Below, in pieces: positions 1-8,328 of a stretch of DNA of 27,680 bases. This stretch comes from CAZEDL01 sp964585245. Lineage in GTDB: Bacteria; Patescibacteriota; Patescibacteriia; Magasanikbacterales; GWA2-37-8. The number at the start of each line of letters is the position of its first letter. Position 1 is the first letter of the stretch. A program made the position numbers and the translations under genes. Location of the stretch: NCBI GenBank assembly GCA_964585245.1, contig CAZPCV010000016.1:1-27680 (forward strand), in the 5' to 3' direction. The notes below the pieces were generated by a model. That model was not told the origin of the DNA. It ran no database searches and was given only the letters and a program-made list of their open reading frames with translations.

Positions 1-407
1 CTCGTTCTAAACACGCCAAAAAGCGCGTCGGTCGTGGTAATGCTTCGGGCCATGGTACCAAGGCAACCCGCGGTGGCAAGGGTCAAACTGCTCGATCGGG
101 CGGTGCTCGTGGCAATCAGGCTCGCAGCTTCAAGCGCTTGCTCCAGTCTACTCCGAAATTACGTGGTTTTACCAGCTTCAAAACAAAGCCTGCGGAGGTG
201 TATCTGAATGATTTAGAAGCAACCTTCGCTTCGGGAGACACCGTTACCGTAGCAGCGCTTTTAGAAAAGAAGTTGATTCCGACCAACGCTAAAGCGGCGA
301 AAGTTTTGAATTCCGGCGAACTTAAAAAGAAATTGAAATTCTCCGGCATCCTCTTCACCAAGGGCGCGCAAGCGAAAGTTGCGGCCGTGGGCGGAGAAAT
401 TAAATAA
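1..407 (+). CDS. rplO: Large ribosomal subunit protein uL15, 5' end cut by window
   Basis: Component of the 50S subunit that helps organise 23S rRNA during assembly. The reading frame is open from base 3 to the TAA at 405-407, about 134 residues; the native start lies before the window. The basic, glycine-rich N-terminal stretch (KKRVGRGNASGHGTKATRGG and on, ending RSGGARGN) is the L15 hallmark, followed by FKRLLQSTPKLRGF, equivalent to the 'RRLPKRGF' segment of other L15 proteins. The C-terminal half (VAALLEKKLIP, AKVLNSGELKK, FTKGAQAKVAAVGG) fits the globular L15 domain. It is followed by secY, the standard spc-operon order. An ATG at 138 lies inside the gene and is not its start. Confidence 0.95.
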   Translation, partial: RSKHAKKRVGRGNASGHGTKATRGGKGQTARSGGARGNQARSFKRLLQSTPKLRGFTSFKTKPAEVYLNDLEATFASGDTVTVAALLEKKLIPTNAKAAKVLNSGELKKKLKFSGILFTKGAQAKVAAVGGEIK

Positions 408-421
408 ACGATCAGTTTACG

Positions 422-492
422 AGTACTAGGCAGAGTAAGCAGGCAAGATTCGTGTATTACTTTGTTATTTAGTACTTACTCTGCTTAGTATT
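422..492 (+). repeat. Inverted repeat between rplO and secY
   Basis: Bases 422-439 and 475-492 are near-perfect reverse complements (16 of 18 positions), separated by 35 nt. In RNA this would form a long stem ending 13 nt before the secY ATG at 506. There is no U-tract, so it is not a simple terminator. It could affect secY translation or mRNA stability; that role is inference. Confidence 0.5.
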
Positions 493-505
493 TACCTTGC
501 TTCGT

Positions 506-1783
506 ATGTTTGACCGCCTCAGTCAAATTTGGAAAATTGCCGAAATCAGAAACAAATTGCTATTTGTCATAGCGCTGTTGGTGGTATTTCGCTTGACTGC
601 ACATATTCCAGTGCCGGGAGTTAACATCGCTAACTTACGTAACTACCTAGAGGGTAATCAGATTTTGGGTTTGTTGAATATTTTTTCTGGCGGTACCTTA
701 CAAAATTTCTCTATTATCATGTTGGGTGTCGGCCCCTATATCACTTCTTCGATCATTTTTCAGTTATTGGCAATGATCATTCCGAGCCTCGAAGAATTAA
801 GCAAAGAGGGAGAATCTGGTCAGCAAAAATTGAGCATGTATACGCGCTGGCTCACTTTCCCGCTCGCACTGTTGTCTTCGTACGGTACCATTCGGCTCCT
901 TAGCCAATCGACCGCTACCCCCATTTTGTCCAACCTTACTCCGGGCAATATGGTGGCCCTCATGCTTACCATTACGGCCGGAACATTCTTTTTGATGTGG
1001 TTGGGCGAACTCATTACCGAGAAAAAAGTCGGCAACGGTGTATCGCTTTTGATTTTTGCCGGTATCGTTTCTTCGCTGCCAGGTGTAGTGCGTAATGCGT
1101 TGATAAACTATGATTCATCTGATTTGTATTTGTTTATCATTTACGGATTGATTGTTTTAGTTACGATTATTGGAGTGGTATTCATCAACGAAGGTCAGCG
1201 CAATATCCCGGTCACCTATGCCAAGCAGATGCGCGGACAGCGCCTGACTGGCGGGGGAGCCACGCATTTACCGTTCCGTGTCAATATGGCTGGGGTGGTG
1301 CCAATTATCTTCGCCATTTCTTTGATTTTGTTTCCTTCCATGATGGCGCAATTCTTCGTGAATGCTAAAAGCCTGTGGCTGGCAAATTTGGCTACTGGTA
1401 CAATCCGCCTGTTCCAGAATAAAGTTTTCTACGATACGCTCTATTTCGCTTTGGTCTTTGGTTTCACCTATTTTTATAGTGCGATTATCTTTAACCCGCA
1501 AAAGATTGCAGAGAATCTGCAGAAACAAGGTGGCTTTGTCCCTGGTATTCGCCCAGGCAAGGAAACTGAAAATTATTTAAGTCAGACCATGAATCGGTTA
1601 AATTTGATCGGCGCTTTGTTCTTGGGTGTGATTGCTATTCTGCCTCTCTTGATTGAGAGCGGGTCCGGTTCACAGAATTTCCGTATCGGCGGCACCAGTC
1701 TCTTGATTGTGGTTGCTGTGGCGATCGAAACAGCTCGGCAAATCGAATCGCAAATGACCGTGCACGAATACGACCAGGTCTAG
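506..1783 (+). CDS. secY: Protein translocase subunit SecY
   Basis: Central channel of the Sec translocon in the cytoplasmic membrane; passes unfolded secretory proteins and inserts membrane proteins with SecE/SecG and SecA. From ATG 506 the protein has 425 residues, normal for SecY, with ten hydrophobic segments. The N-terminus MFDRLSQIWKIAEIRNKLLF, the plug-region text HIPVPGVNI, the segment LGVGPYITSSIIFQLL and the cytoplasmic loop NIPVTYAKQMRGQRLTGGGATHLP are typical. The frame is also open from TTG 497, but ATG 506 gives the canonical start. No SD is evident. It lies between rplO and adk as in most bacteria and ends just before a terminator. Its neighbours here, the Tad proteins and several secreted proteins, would depend on it for export. 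Confidence 0.97.
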   Translation: MFDRLSQIWKIAEIRNKLLFVIALLVVFRLTAHIPVPGVNIANLRNYLEGNQILGLLNIFSGGTLQNFSIIMLGVGPYITSSIIFQLLAMIIPSLEELSKEGESGQQKLSMYTRWLTFPLALLSSYGTIRLLSQSTATPILSNLTPGNMVALMLTITAGTFFLMWLGELITEKKVGNGVSLLIFAGIVSSLPGVVRNALINYDSSDLYLFIIYGLIVLVTIIGVVFINEGQRNIPVTYAKQMRGQRLTGGGATHLPFRVNMAGVVPIIFAISLILFPSMMAQFFVNAKSLWLANLATGTIRLFQNKVFYDTLYFALVFGFTYFYSAIIFNPQKIAENLQKQGGFVPGIRPGKETENYLSQTMNRLNLIGALFLGVIAILPLLIESGSGSQNFRIGGTSLLIVVAVAIETARQIESQMTVHEYDQV

Positions 1784-1795
1784 TTTCTTCTGTTA

Positions 1796-1831
1796 AAAAC
1801 AAAAAAGCAAGGTAACTTGCTTTTTTGTTTT
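1796..1831 (+). terminator. Intrinsic terminator after secY
   Basis: An 11-bp stem (aaaaaagcaag / cttgctttttt) with a gtaa loop, extended by flanking aaaac/gtttt pairing, follows the secY stop by 12 nt. It is A-rich on one side and T-rich on the other, so it could work in both directions. Confidence 0.85.
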
Positions 1832-1843
1832 GTAGGAACGCGC

Positions 1844-1872
1844 TTGTCTTTGCTGGGGTATTCTGATATTAT
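1844..1872 (+). promoter_or_regulatory. Sigma70-type promoter for adk-map
   Basis: TTGTCT, 17-nt spacer, TATTAT, with an extended -10 TG (TGATATTAT). It lies just after the secY terminator and would give a leader of about 80 nt before adk. It suggests adk-map is transcribed separately from the ribosomal operon. Confidence 0.55.
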
Positions 1873-1961
1873 CTTTTTGTTTGACTGTACTTTGTTAATA
1901 AAATTTTCTAAGCTCGTTGCATATCGTTCATAAGTGAGTGGGCATCAGAGAAAAAGTTCAT

Positions 1962-2627
1962 ATGAAAAAAATTATTATTCTAATGGGTCCCCCTGGCAGC
2001 GGTAAAGGCACGCAGGCCAAGAAAATTGCATCGACGTATGGATACGGCCATATTTCTACTGGGGATTTATTACGTTCATTGCAAAAAAGCCCAACTATTG
2101 CCCCGGATGAACTGCAAGCACTCGAAGAAATGAAAGCCGGGCGACTCGTACCCGACTGGTTGATTTATCGTTTGGCGTTTCGGGCAATTGACCAGAATCT
2201 AGGGACAGGTAAAGGAGTGGTATTGGATGGAGCGATCAGAAATGTGGCGCAAGCAGAAAATTACGACGCTTTTTTTGCCGAAAAAAAGTGTGCCGCTGAC
2301 GTCCAAGCGATAGAAATCTCGTTGCCGGACGCTGAATCATTCAATCGGCTGGCTAAGCGCAGAATTTGCTCGGCCTGTGGCGAAATTATCGCTTTTTCCG
2401 AGGTCGCGCCGACCATTTGCTTCAAATGTGGCGGGGCACTGCTCGCACGTCCGGATGACGCCCCAGAGGTAGTGAAAAAGCGTATTACCGAACAAGGCAA
2501 TTCCGCCATCGAGCCGCTGCGGGTGTATTACAGCGAGAGCGGACGCCTGGTGACGATTGATGGCAGACAACCGATAGCGCAAGTGGAAAAGGAATTAAAT
2601 CAGGTGCTGACGGTAGAGACTAACTAA
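1962..2627 (+). CDS. adk: Adenylate kinase with zinc-type LID
   Basis: Catalyses ATP + AMP = 2 ADP in the cytoplasm. From ATG 1962 the product has 221 residues and starts MKKIIILMGPPGSGKGTQ, carrying the P-loop GPPGSGKGT. The AMP-binding text STGDLLR follows. The LID domain carries two Cys-x2-Cys pairs (CSACG and CFKCG), as in zinc-stabilised long-type adenylate kinases. The usual 'DGFPRT' is here DGAIRN, a divergence at the AMP site. The frame is open from a GTG at 1938, but that would add residues before the conserved first beta strand, so ATG 1962 is preferred. It sits between secY and map as in the classical spc operon, and map begins 2 nt after its stop. Confidence 0.93.
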   Translation: MKKIIILMGPPGSGKGTQAKKIASTYGYGHISTGDLLRSLQKSPTIAPDELQALEEMKAGRLVPDWLIYRLAFRAIDQNLGTGKGVVLDGAIRNVAQAENYDAFFAEKKCAADVQAIEISLPDAESFNRLAKRRICSACGEIIAFSEVAPTICFKCGGALLARPDDAPEVVKKRITEQGNSAIEPLRVYYSESGRLVTIDGRQPIAQVEKELNQVLTVETN

Positions 2628-2629
2628 AT

Positions 2630-3472
2630 ATGAGTATTAAAACCCCAGAAGCAATTAAACAGATCAAAGCCGGAGGGAAATTAATGGGCAAGATTTTGGC
2701 CGATTTGTCGCGGGTAAAAGCAGGAATGTCAACGCTCGAGGTTGATAGCCTGGCCGAGCAGAAAATCATTAAAGCGGGCGGCAACCCGATTTTTAAAGGC
2801 TATACTACCAGTGCCACGGATATTCCGTTTCCCTCTACGATTTGTGCTTCGGTAAATACCGAGCTGGTACACGCGATTGCGCGCCCCGACGTGATTTTGA
2901 AAGATGGTGATATTTTCAGTATCGATATCGGGATGAAATATCCGGATAAAAAATCTCGCCTGCGTTTACCGGGACGCGCTCCGGCACCGGGGTATATCAC
3001 TGATACGGCGATTACGTTTGCGATTGGTAAAATTCCCGAAGCGACCAAAAAATTATTGGCCGTTACAAAACAAGCGCTTGAAGAGGGGATTAAAGCAGCT
3101 AAGCCCGGTAACAGTGTCGCGGCTATTGGCAAAGCGGTGGAAACCTATGTGCGTTCACAGGGTAATTACGGTATCGTACAGGATTTAGTTGGCCACGGAG
3201 TGGGGTATAAGCTCCACGAAGATCCGCATATTCCGAATTATTATGATCCGGGGCTTGAGTCAATTATTCTAAAACCTGGTATGGTGATTGCGATTGAGCC
3301 GATGATTTCGATGTCTGGCGAATACCGCGTGCGCACCAAGAATGATGGGTGGACAATCGAAATGCGAGATAAATCATTGTGCGCGCACTTCGAACATACG
3401 GTGATTATTACCGCGAAAGGCAATATTGTAGCGACCCGGCGGCCGAACGAAGAGAAAGAAAAGTTGTGGTAA
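2630..3472 (+). CDS. map: Type I methionine aminopeptidase
   Basis: Removes the initiator methionine from nascent proteins after deformylation; a cytosolic dimetal enzyme. It has 280 residues. All five expected metal ligands are visible: Asp99 (SIDIG), Asp125 (GYITDTAITF), His189 (LVGHGVG), Glu223 (AIEPM) and Glu255 (HFEHT). His196 in LHEDPHIPNY is the usual second histidine. Odd point: the hairpin between the two Asp ligands carries an extra segment of roughly 15 residues (about 104-120, PDKKSRLRLPGRAPAPG) where most type I enzymes have a short turn. Translation is probably coupled to adk (2-nt gap). Its stop is 1 nt from the stop of the convergent pilus operon, with no terminator between. 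Confidence 0.95.
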   Translation: MSIKTPEAIKQIKAGGKLMGKILADLSRVKAGMSTLEVDSLAEQKIIKAGGNPIFKGYTTSATDIPFPSTICASVNTELVHAIARPDVILKDGDIFSIDIGMKYPDKKSRLRLPGRAPAPGYITDTAITFAIGKIPEATKKLLAVTKQALEEGIKAAKPGNSVAAIGKAVETYVRSQGNYGIVQDLVGHGVGYKLHEDPHIPNYYDPGLESIILKPGMVIAIEPMISMSGEYRVRTKNDGWTIEMRDKSLCAHFEHTVIITAKGNIVATRRPNEEKEKLW

Positions 3473-3473
3473 G

Positions 3474-3932
3474 TTAGAAAAAATGCCATGCTAACAAAAC
3501 TCCGGTAACGATCGCGGGGCTATATGGAAGCGTAATCTTTTTCCAGGAACCATCGGCAAAAAACCGTTGGTTTTTTTGTAATAGTGCATGATACCCAATC
3601 CAGATCAAAGACTGTACCCCGCCCGCGATCGCTGTCAAAAGCAGTGCCGGCACTGCCAGGTTTTGGCCGACTAGCGCCCCCATCGCCATCATGAATTTTT
3701 GATCACCGCCGCCGGTGATCCCCTGACCCCAAAAAAATAACCATGGTAAGCCCATAATTATTAAGCCAGCAAAATGATCAAATAACAAGGGTAACCCCCC
3801 GTAAAAGAATGCTAAACTTAATCCGGTAAAAATTCCAGAAAAAGTAAGCCAGTTGGGTAATCGTCGATAACGAAAATCAAAATAAAGTGCCAAAATAGAC
3901 AAGATTACAATTGGCGAGTATAAGTTGCTCAT
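3474..3932 (-). CDS. Type IV prepilin peptidase, A24 family (TadV/CpaA-like)
   Basis: A membrane aspartic protease that cleaves the leader of type IV/Flp prepilins and TadE-type pseudopilins. The 152-residue size matches the short TadV/CpaA form, which lacks the N-terminal methylase domain of PilD. The two catalytic aspartates are visible: Asp19 in the context DFRYRRLPNWLTF (family D...R.LPN) and the second in GITGGGDQKFMMAMG (family GxGD). Several hydrophobic membrane segments surround them. It is the last gene of the minus-strand Tad operon; its ATG overlaps the tadC stop as ATGA. Its substrates are likely TadE (8231-8710) and a Flp pilin not seen in this window. Confidence 0.88.
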   Translation of the reverse strand: MSNLYSPIVILSILALYFDFRYRRLPNWLTFSGIFTGLSLAFFYGGLPLLFDHFAGLIIMGLPWLFFWGQGITGGGDQKFMMAMGALVGQNLAVPALLLTAIAGGVQSLIWIGYHALLQKNQRFFADGSWKKITLPYSPAIVTGVLLAWHFF

Positions 3933-4804
3933 AGATCATTAAACAGGCGTAGCACTGCGGGCGTCAGGTAAATAATGAGTAGTGCTGGGAAGATGCAGAG
4001 TGCTAGCGGCAAGGCAATTTTGACAGAGGCTTTTCTGGCGGCCGTTTCAGCGAGTTGCCTGCGCCGAGAACGAAGTAGTGTTGCTTGGACGCTAAGGGTG
4101 GCGCTAAGCGGCACGCCCAGTGTTTGGGCTTGTTTTAAAGCCACAACAAAGCGGCGGTAGTCAGGTGAATCTAGTCGTTCGGCACTGTCGGTAAGAACAC
4201 GATCAAAATTTTGACCGGCATCTAGTTGGGTCGTTAAGTGTATAAAAAAATCCCCCCACCAGCCATTATGCGGTGAAGCGATATGCCGTACGGCTTGCTC
4301 TAGATTTTGTCCGGCGGACACAAACAGGCGCAATAAATCAATAATGTTGGATAATTCGCGTTCGGCACGACGTTTCAGTTCTTTATCTTGTTTTAACAAA
4401 AACCACTCTGGCCAGCGAAAAGCACAGAGTATCGTGATGCATGAAATAATGATCGCTTGGTCCACGGGGAGTATAAAAAAAGCGTATATGGTGATGAGGC
4501 AAGCAATCCACCATGAAAATTCTTTGTAGCGAAGTACAGATCGGTAAGAAAAATATTTTTTGTAAGGAGAAAAAAAAGCGCGCCGATCAAAAAATTCTGC
4601 TTGAGTTGCTTTAATAATTAACGGGTTTACCGGTAGGCGATGCAGATACGACCACGGATCGGCAGCTATTATTTTTAAAAAAGGTAGCACGTATGGCCAG
4701 ATATATTTTTGAGCCAGGACAAAAAATACGAGACAACATACAAAGAACAAGCCAGTAAGTGCCAAAGGTGCAAGTAACGAATAGTGAACAAAAAAATTAT
4801 TCAT
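3929..4804 (-). CDS. tadC: Tad pilus platform protein TadC-like (T2SF domain)
   Basis: Inner-membrane platform protein of the Tad pilus that pairs with TadB and transmits work from the TadA ATPase. Features seen: N-terminal hydrophobic segment, a central membrane pair (about 100-135), then a cytosolic T2SF helical bundle (about 145-250) with text such as ELSNIIDLLRLFVSAGQNLE and GVPLSATLSVQA, and a final membrane segment. The GspF-like pattern 'R.. QLAE.AA.KA..K...PL.LCI.PA' is present near the C-terminus. ATG 4804 is chosen because it begins 1 nt after the tadB stop; the longer reading starts at TTG 4816 and would overlap tadB. It overlaps the peptidase gene by 4 nt. Assignment as TadC rather than a second TadB rests on position. 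Confidence 0.85.
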   Translation of the reverse strand: MNNFFVHYSLLAPLALTGLFFVCCLVFFVLAQKYIWPYVLPFLKIIAADPWSYLHRLPVNPLIIKATQAEFFDRRAFFSPYKKYFSYRSVLRYKEFSWWIACLITIYAFFILPVDQAIIISCITILCAFRWPEWFLLKQDKELKRRAERELSNIIDLLRLFVSAGQNLEQAVRHIASPHNGWWGDFFIHLTTQLDAGQNFDRVLTDSAERLDSPDYRRFVVALKQAQTLGVPLSATLSVQATLLRSRRRQLAETAARKASVKIALPLALCIFPALLIIYLTPAVLRLFNDL

Positions 4805-4805
4805 G

Positions 4806-5729
4806 CTAATAATCAACTCGAGTTAAGTGACGAATCCAAAAAAAGCCAACTATTTGTAAGGTAAAAGCAACTGTTAGTAGTAGACGTCCGCTCACGCTGG
4901 TAAACATTACGCTTAGGTAGTCTGGGCTCACAACAAAGAAGAATAATAAAATAATGGGGATGAGGGCGGAGACTAGCTGTCCACTCAAGCGCCCGGCGGC
5001 GGTGAGGGTCATAATTTCTTTTTCTACGGCCAATCGTTCGCGCATTGTTCTGGCCGTTTCCTCGAGGAGCGGTAGAACGTTGCCGCCCCATTTTTCTTGC
5101 GCGACCAGAGCTTCCGCGATCGTTGTCCATTCAACAATATTGATTTGTCGGCCGATGCGGGCAAAGGCTAGTGTGATGGGTATGCGTAGATTGTGACTGC
5201 GTACCAAGGCGTGTAAAATATTTTGTAATGGGGGCTCTACTTCGCGAGCGACAAAAATAATAGCTTGAGGCAGAGAAAAGCCAGAGCGCATGGTATCCGA
5301 CAAGCTGCCCAAAGCATCCGGAAGTTGTTCGCGAAATTTTGCAACCCTCTGAGCGGCTTTTAATTTTAGATAAGCATAGAAAATTATTGGCACTGTCAGA
5401 AACAAGAGAGTTAGCCACCAATTTAAAAATATAAAGGAAAAAAGAATCACTATCAGGCTGACGCTGATCAGAGTACGCGGTTGGAAATTCAAATTTTTCC
5501 AATTAGCCCAACCCAACAAATTATGCCAGTCAGAAGAGCTGTGTTCGAGCAAATTAGGCCAAAAAGAGTGTTCACGAAAACGCCAATGATAGTATCGTTC
5601 GTAGGTGTAGAAAAATATTTTTTTTATAACATGAAGCAGCGCCAGATAAAAGAAAACAGCAGTGAGAAATCCCAATGTTATTAGGGTGGGTAGAGTAGCG
5701 GTAACAATTAATTTGTGCAAAAAATTCAT
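4806..5729 (-). CDS. tadB: Tad pilus platform protein TadB-like (T2SF domain)
   Basis: Inner-membrane platform protein, partner of TadC. It has 307 residues: an N-terminal membrane segment (about 8-35), a second hydrophobic block (about 88-125), a T2SF domain (about 135-255) containing FREQLPDALGSLSDTMRSGF and the GNVLPLLEETARTMRERL motif, then two C-terminal membrane segments. 'E.LPDAL..L...LRAG.SL.QA' is the signature of TadB. It overlaps tadA by 4 nt (ATGA), so translation is probably coupled, and is followed 1 nt later by tadC. Confidence 0.88.
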   Translation of the reverse strand: MNFLHKLIVTATLPTLITLGFLTAVFFYLALLHVIKKIFFYTYERYYHWRFREHSFWPNLLEHSSSDWHNLLGWANWKNLNFQPRTLISVSLIVILFSFIFLNWWLTLLFLTVPIIFYAYLKLKAAQRVAKFREQLPDALGSLSDTMRSGFSLPQAIIFVAREVEPPLQNILHALVRSHNLRIPITLAFARIGRQINIVEWTTIAEALVAQEKWGGNVLPLLEETARTMRERLAVEKEIMTLTAAGRLSGQLVSALIPIILLFFFVVSPDYLSVMFTSVSGRLLLTVAFTLQIVGFFWIRHLTRVDY

Positions 5730-6967
5730 ACAGAGGTATCAAACCACTCTGGTTTTAACTCGATCCCGGCGGCTTCAAATTCCGGCAGTCGCTCTGGCAG
5801 AATCCCTTCGCTCGTAAAACGGTGGCGCAGCTTGTCAAAATAAAAAAGCCTTCTTAGGGAATAGCCGGAACGTTCTGGCGTTGATTGGAGTTCGCTGATG
5901 GCGATTATTTTTCGCTCGCCGTTGGACAGGCGTTCTTGTTGTATTACAAAATGTACAGCCGAGCGAATTTGTTCGCGTATCGAAGAAAGTGGTAGTGCGA
6001 TATCGGTCATAAGCGCCATAGTTTCTAGTCGTAGCAAGGCTTCTTCGGGCGAATTGGCATGGATACTGGTAAGCGAACCGGGGTGCCCGGTATTCATGGC
6101 TTGCAGCATGTCTAGGGCTTCGCCACCACGAATTTCGCCGACTATAATTCGATCAGGGCGCATGCGTAACGCGTTTTTGAGTAATGTGCGGATAGTAATT
6201 TCTCCTGAGCCTTCGATATTGGGCGGGCGGGCTTCTAGGCTCACTAAATGCGGATGGTTCAAGCGTATCTCGGCTGTGTCCTCGATGGTAATGAGGCGTT
6301 CGTGCGATGCAATAGCTGCCCCCAGGGCGTTGAGCGTACTGGTTTTGCCAGACCCGGTAGCGCCAGAGAGTACGATATTTTGTTTGGCGCGAATGGCGGC
6401 GCGTAAAAAATTTGCCATTCCTGATGATAAACTGTGGGCCGACTCCAAGGTTTGCAAGGTAAAAAATTTTTTAGGAAAACGGCGAATAGTGAGTACCGGG
6501 CCAATGCGCGACAAAGGTGCTATTACTGCATGTACCCGGCTACCATCGTTCAAGCGGGCATCCACCAAAGGCGACGATTCGTCGATGCGGCGGCCGACCG
6601 CACCTACAATGCGATTAATAATATGCAAAATTTCTTGTTCATTTATCCAGGCAATATCACATCTTTCCAATTTTCCTAAGCGTTCAATAAACAACGAATG
6701 TGTACCGTTGACCATAATTTCCGAAATTTCCGGATCTTGAAAAAATGTTTCTAATGGACCGAGGCCGAGTATGCGATTTAAAAGTTCGTTTTGTATAGCG
6801 AGCGCATTCGATTCCGAGAGTTCATTTTTGTCTAGGGCCGTTTGCAACAAGCTGGAAATTAGGGTGCTCAAAACAGTTCTCTCAAATTTAGGCTGGCGAT
6901 CGCCCATTTGTTCGAGACGAGTAACTAGGATTTGATGCCAGTGTTCAACGAGAGTGCGATCAAACAT
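5726..6967 (-). CDS. tadA: Tad pilus assembly ATPase TadA/CpaF
   Basis: Hexameric secretion ATPase that powers Flp/Tad pilus extension (and in some systems retraction) at the cytoplasmic face of the membrane. It has 413 residues. An N-terminal domain with the CpaF text LGPLETFFQDPEISEIMVNG precedes the RecA-like core. Walker A is GATGSGKT at 202-209, the Asp box is ITIEDTAEI near 227-235, Walker B is RIIVGEIRG near 273-281, and the His box is GSLTSIHANS at 297-306. These four motifs in this order define the family. It is central in the operon: cpaB ends 3 nt before it and tadB overlaps it by 4 nt. Confidence 0.95.
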   Translation of the reverse strand: MFDRTLVEHWHQILVTRLEQMGDRQPKFERTVLSTLISSLLQTALDKNELSESNALAIQNELLNRILGLGPLETFFQDPEISEIMVNGTHSLFIERLGKLERCDIAWINEQEILHIINRIVGAVGRRIDESSPLVDARLNDGSRVHAVIAPLSRIGPVLTIRRFPKKFFTLQTLESAHSLSSGMANFLRAAIRAKQNIVLSGATGSGKTSTLNALGAAIASHERLITIEDTAEIRLNHPHLVSLEARPPNIEGSGEITIRTLLKNALRMRPDRIIVGEIRGGEALDMLQAMNTGHPGSLTSIHANSPEEALLRLETMALMTDIALPLSSIREQIRSAVHFVIQQERLSNGERKIIAISELQSTPERSGYSLRRLFYFDKLRHRFTSEGILPERLPEFEAAGIELKPEWFDTSV

Positions 6968-6970
6968 AGA

Positions 6971-7678
6971 CTAACGGCGTGTAGTGGTAGAAGATGGCAG
7001 GGGCAACGACGTGGTCGGAGGAGGTGCGGAAAGTGTATTTCCAGATTCGGCCGCAACCAGCAAATGAAATTGACTAGCTCTGGCTTGGAGGATGGCGGCA
7101 ACCTGGGTGGGGGACAGGGCAACAAAAATATTTTCTAGCGCGCCGTCTTTGGTGGATTTTACTGTTAAAATTGGAACAGATTTAATTAAAACTCCGTTAT
7201 TTTGCAGCATGTTGGCTGATGAAGCGGTAGCGATATATATCGTTACTAGATCGTTTTTCTTTACCCGGGGCAGTGGTGCGCTTAGCCAGTTCGATGGTAG
7301 GACTATGCCTAGCTGGCCTTCGGGAATAAGCACGGCTTCAGAGTCTGGATCACGATCAGCGACGAAATCATTTTTGACGACTATTTCTCCTTTATTTAAA
7401 GAATGGGTCAGAACGTGACCGACTAATAAGGTGCTGGTACGTATGGCCGACAACGGGATTAATCTGGCTGGTACGAGTGTAGTTGCCACGTCTGATTGGG
7501 CTAGAGTGTGCCGAACCGGTAAATCTTTTTGTACGGTAATCACTGCCTGCAAGCTGTGATCGGAACGTAGCGAATTTAAATACCACCATAGCCCAGCCGC
7601 AGTAAATGTTGCAAGCACGAGAGCTACGAACCATTCAGCATAAGTACGTTTGAGGATGCTATTGTTATTTAGGGGCAT
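6971..7678 (-). CDS. cpaB: Flp pilus assembly protein CpaB/RcpC (SAF domain)
   Basis: In diderm Tad systems this periplasmic protein supports the secretin; in cells without an outer membrane its role is less clear, perhaps guiding the pilus through the wall. It has 235 residues: one N-terminal membrane anchor (about 15-35), then a SAF/RcpC domain. The SAF signature is visible as VQKDLPVRHTLAQSDV and LVGHVLTHSLNKGEIVVKND, followed by the RcpC region (VLIPEGQLGIVLPSNW, VKKNDLVTIYIAT). The C-terminus is a Pro/Ser/Thr-rich tail. It overlaps the TadG-like gene by 10 nt and ends 3 nt before tadA. Confidence 0.85.
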   Translation of the reverse strand: MPLNNNSILKRTYAEWFVALVLATFTAAGLWWYLNSLRSDHSLQAVITVQKDLPVRHTLAQSDVATTLVPARLIPLSAIRTSTLLVGHVLTHSLNKGEIVVKNDFVADRDPDSEAVLIPEGQLGIVLPSNWLSAPLPRVKKNDLVTIYIATASSANMLQNNGVLIKSVPILTVKSTKDGALENIFVALSPTQVAAILQARASQFHLLVAAESGNTLSAPPPTTSLPLPSSTTTRR

Positions 7679-8328
7679 AAACGAATACGATAATAACTTT
7701 CTTGATGTAAAGGTAAAGAGCCGTCGTCTTTAAATAAATGAAGTAGTCCGCCTAGTAGAGGGTAGTATTTAGCGTCGACAGATATTTTGATTACAGCAAA
7801 AATATTTTCGCTGGTAGAGCAATCTACCTCGCGGGCCGGATAGTCGACGCTACTAAGACTGTTTAAGTCAAAGCGGCTTTTGCTGCCGGCTGGTGGCAGA
7901 TTCACATCGATAATTTTTCGAGCGCTAATTTTAACGGTGTTGATAAATTCTGGATTGTTTAAAATAGTGGCCCGGTCGCTTTCATCCAAAAAACGTTCGG
8001 GATGAGCAGCTTCGTCTTCGGACAAGACGCGGCCGCCGGTGCGTTCGCTCGCTCTGGTAGCAATCGCTTTGGCAATTTCACTGCCACCTGCCGCTGCGCC
8101 GGCTTCGGCTATGGTAATCATTTGTTCTCTTCTTAGGGCAATTGCACCAATGTCGATAATCATTGCGAGAGCCACGCTCACTACCGAAAATAAAAGTGCC
8201 GCCAATAAAATAGTGACACCGGCTTCATCATTATAAAGATGGCGGATCGAAAGTCGTTTCGAGTCGGGTAGTAGCTCGGCCGGTGGCCACGCTGAATGGG
8301 TAGGGGGTGGCAGCGGCAGTATCCTCAT
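7669..8328 (-). CDS. TadG-like pilus-associated protein
   Basis: A bitopic envelope protein of the TadE/TadF/TadG group, thought to act as a minor pilin-like or anchoring component. It has 219 residues. A hydrophobic segment (about 37-62) follows NDEAG and resembles the start of TadG proteins ('DE.G...L.ALLL'), and a segment rich in small residues (ITIAEAGAAAGGSEIA) follows it, as in TadG ('A.DAAALAGA'). The remainder is an extracytoplasmic domain without a motif I recognise. The only good start, ATG 8328, lies 98 nt inside tadE, an unusually long overlap. A von Willebrand domain, found in large TadG proteins, is absent. Confidence 0.7.
   Translation of the reverse strand: MRILPLPPPTHSAWPPAELLPDSKRLSIRHLYNDEAGVTILLAALLFSVVSVALAMIIDIGAIALRREQMITIAEAGAAAGGSEIAKAIATRASERTGGRVLSEDEAAHPERFLDESDRATILNNPEFINTVKISARKIIDVNLPPAGSKSRFDLNSLSSVDYPAREVDCSTSENIFAVIKISVDAKYYPLLGGLLHLFKDDGSLPLHQESYYRIRLCP

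Noticed and set aside
5898..6740. A 280-codon plus-strand ORF opposite tadA
   Set aside because: tadA has all four ATPase motifs on the minus strand; the opposite ORF has no recognisable protein character.
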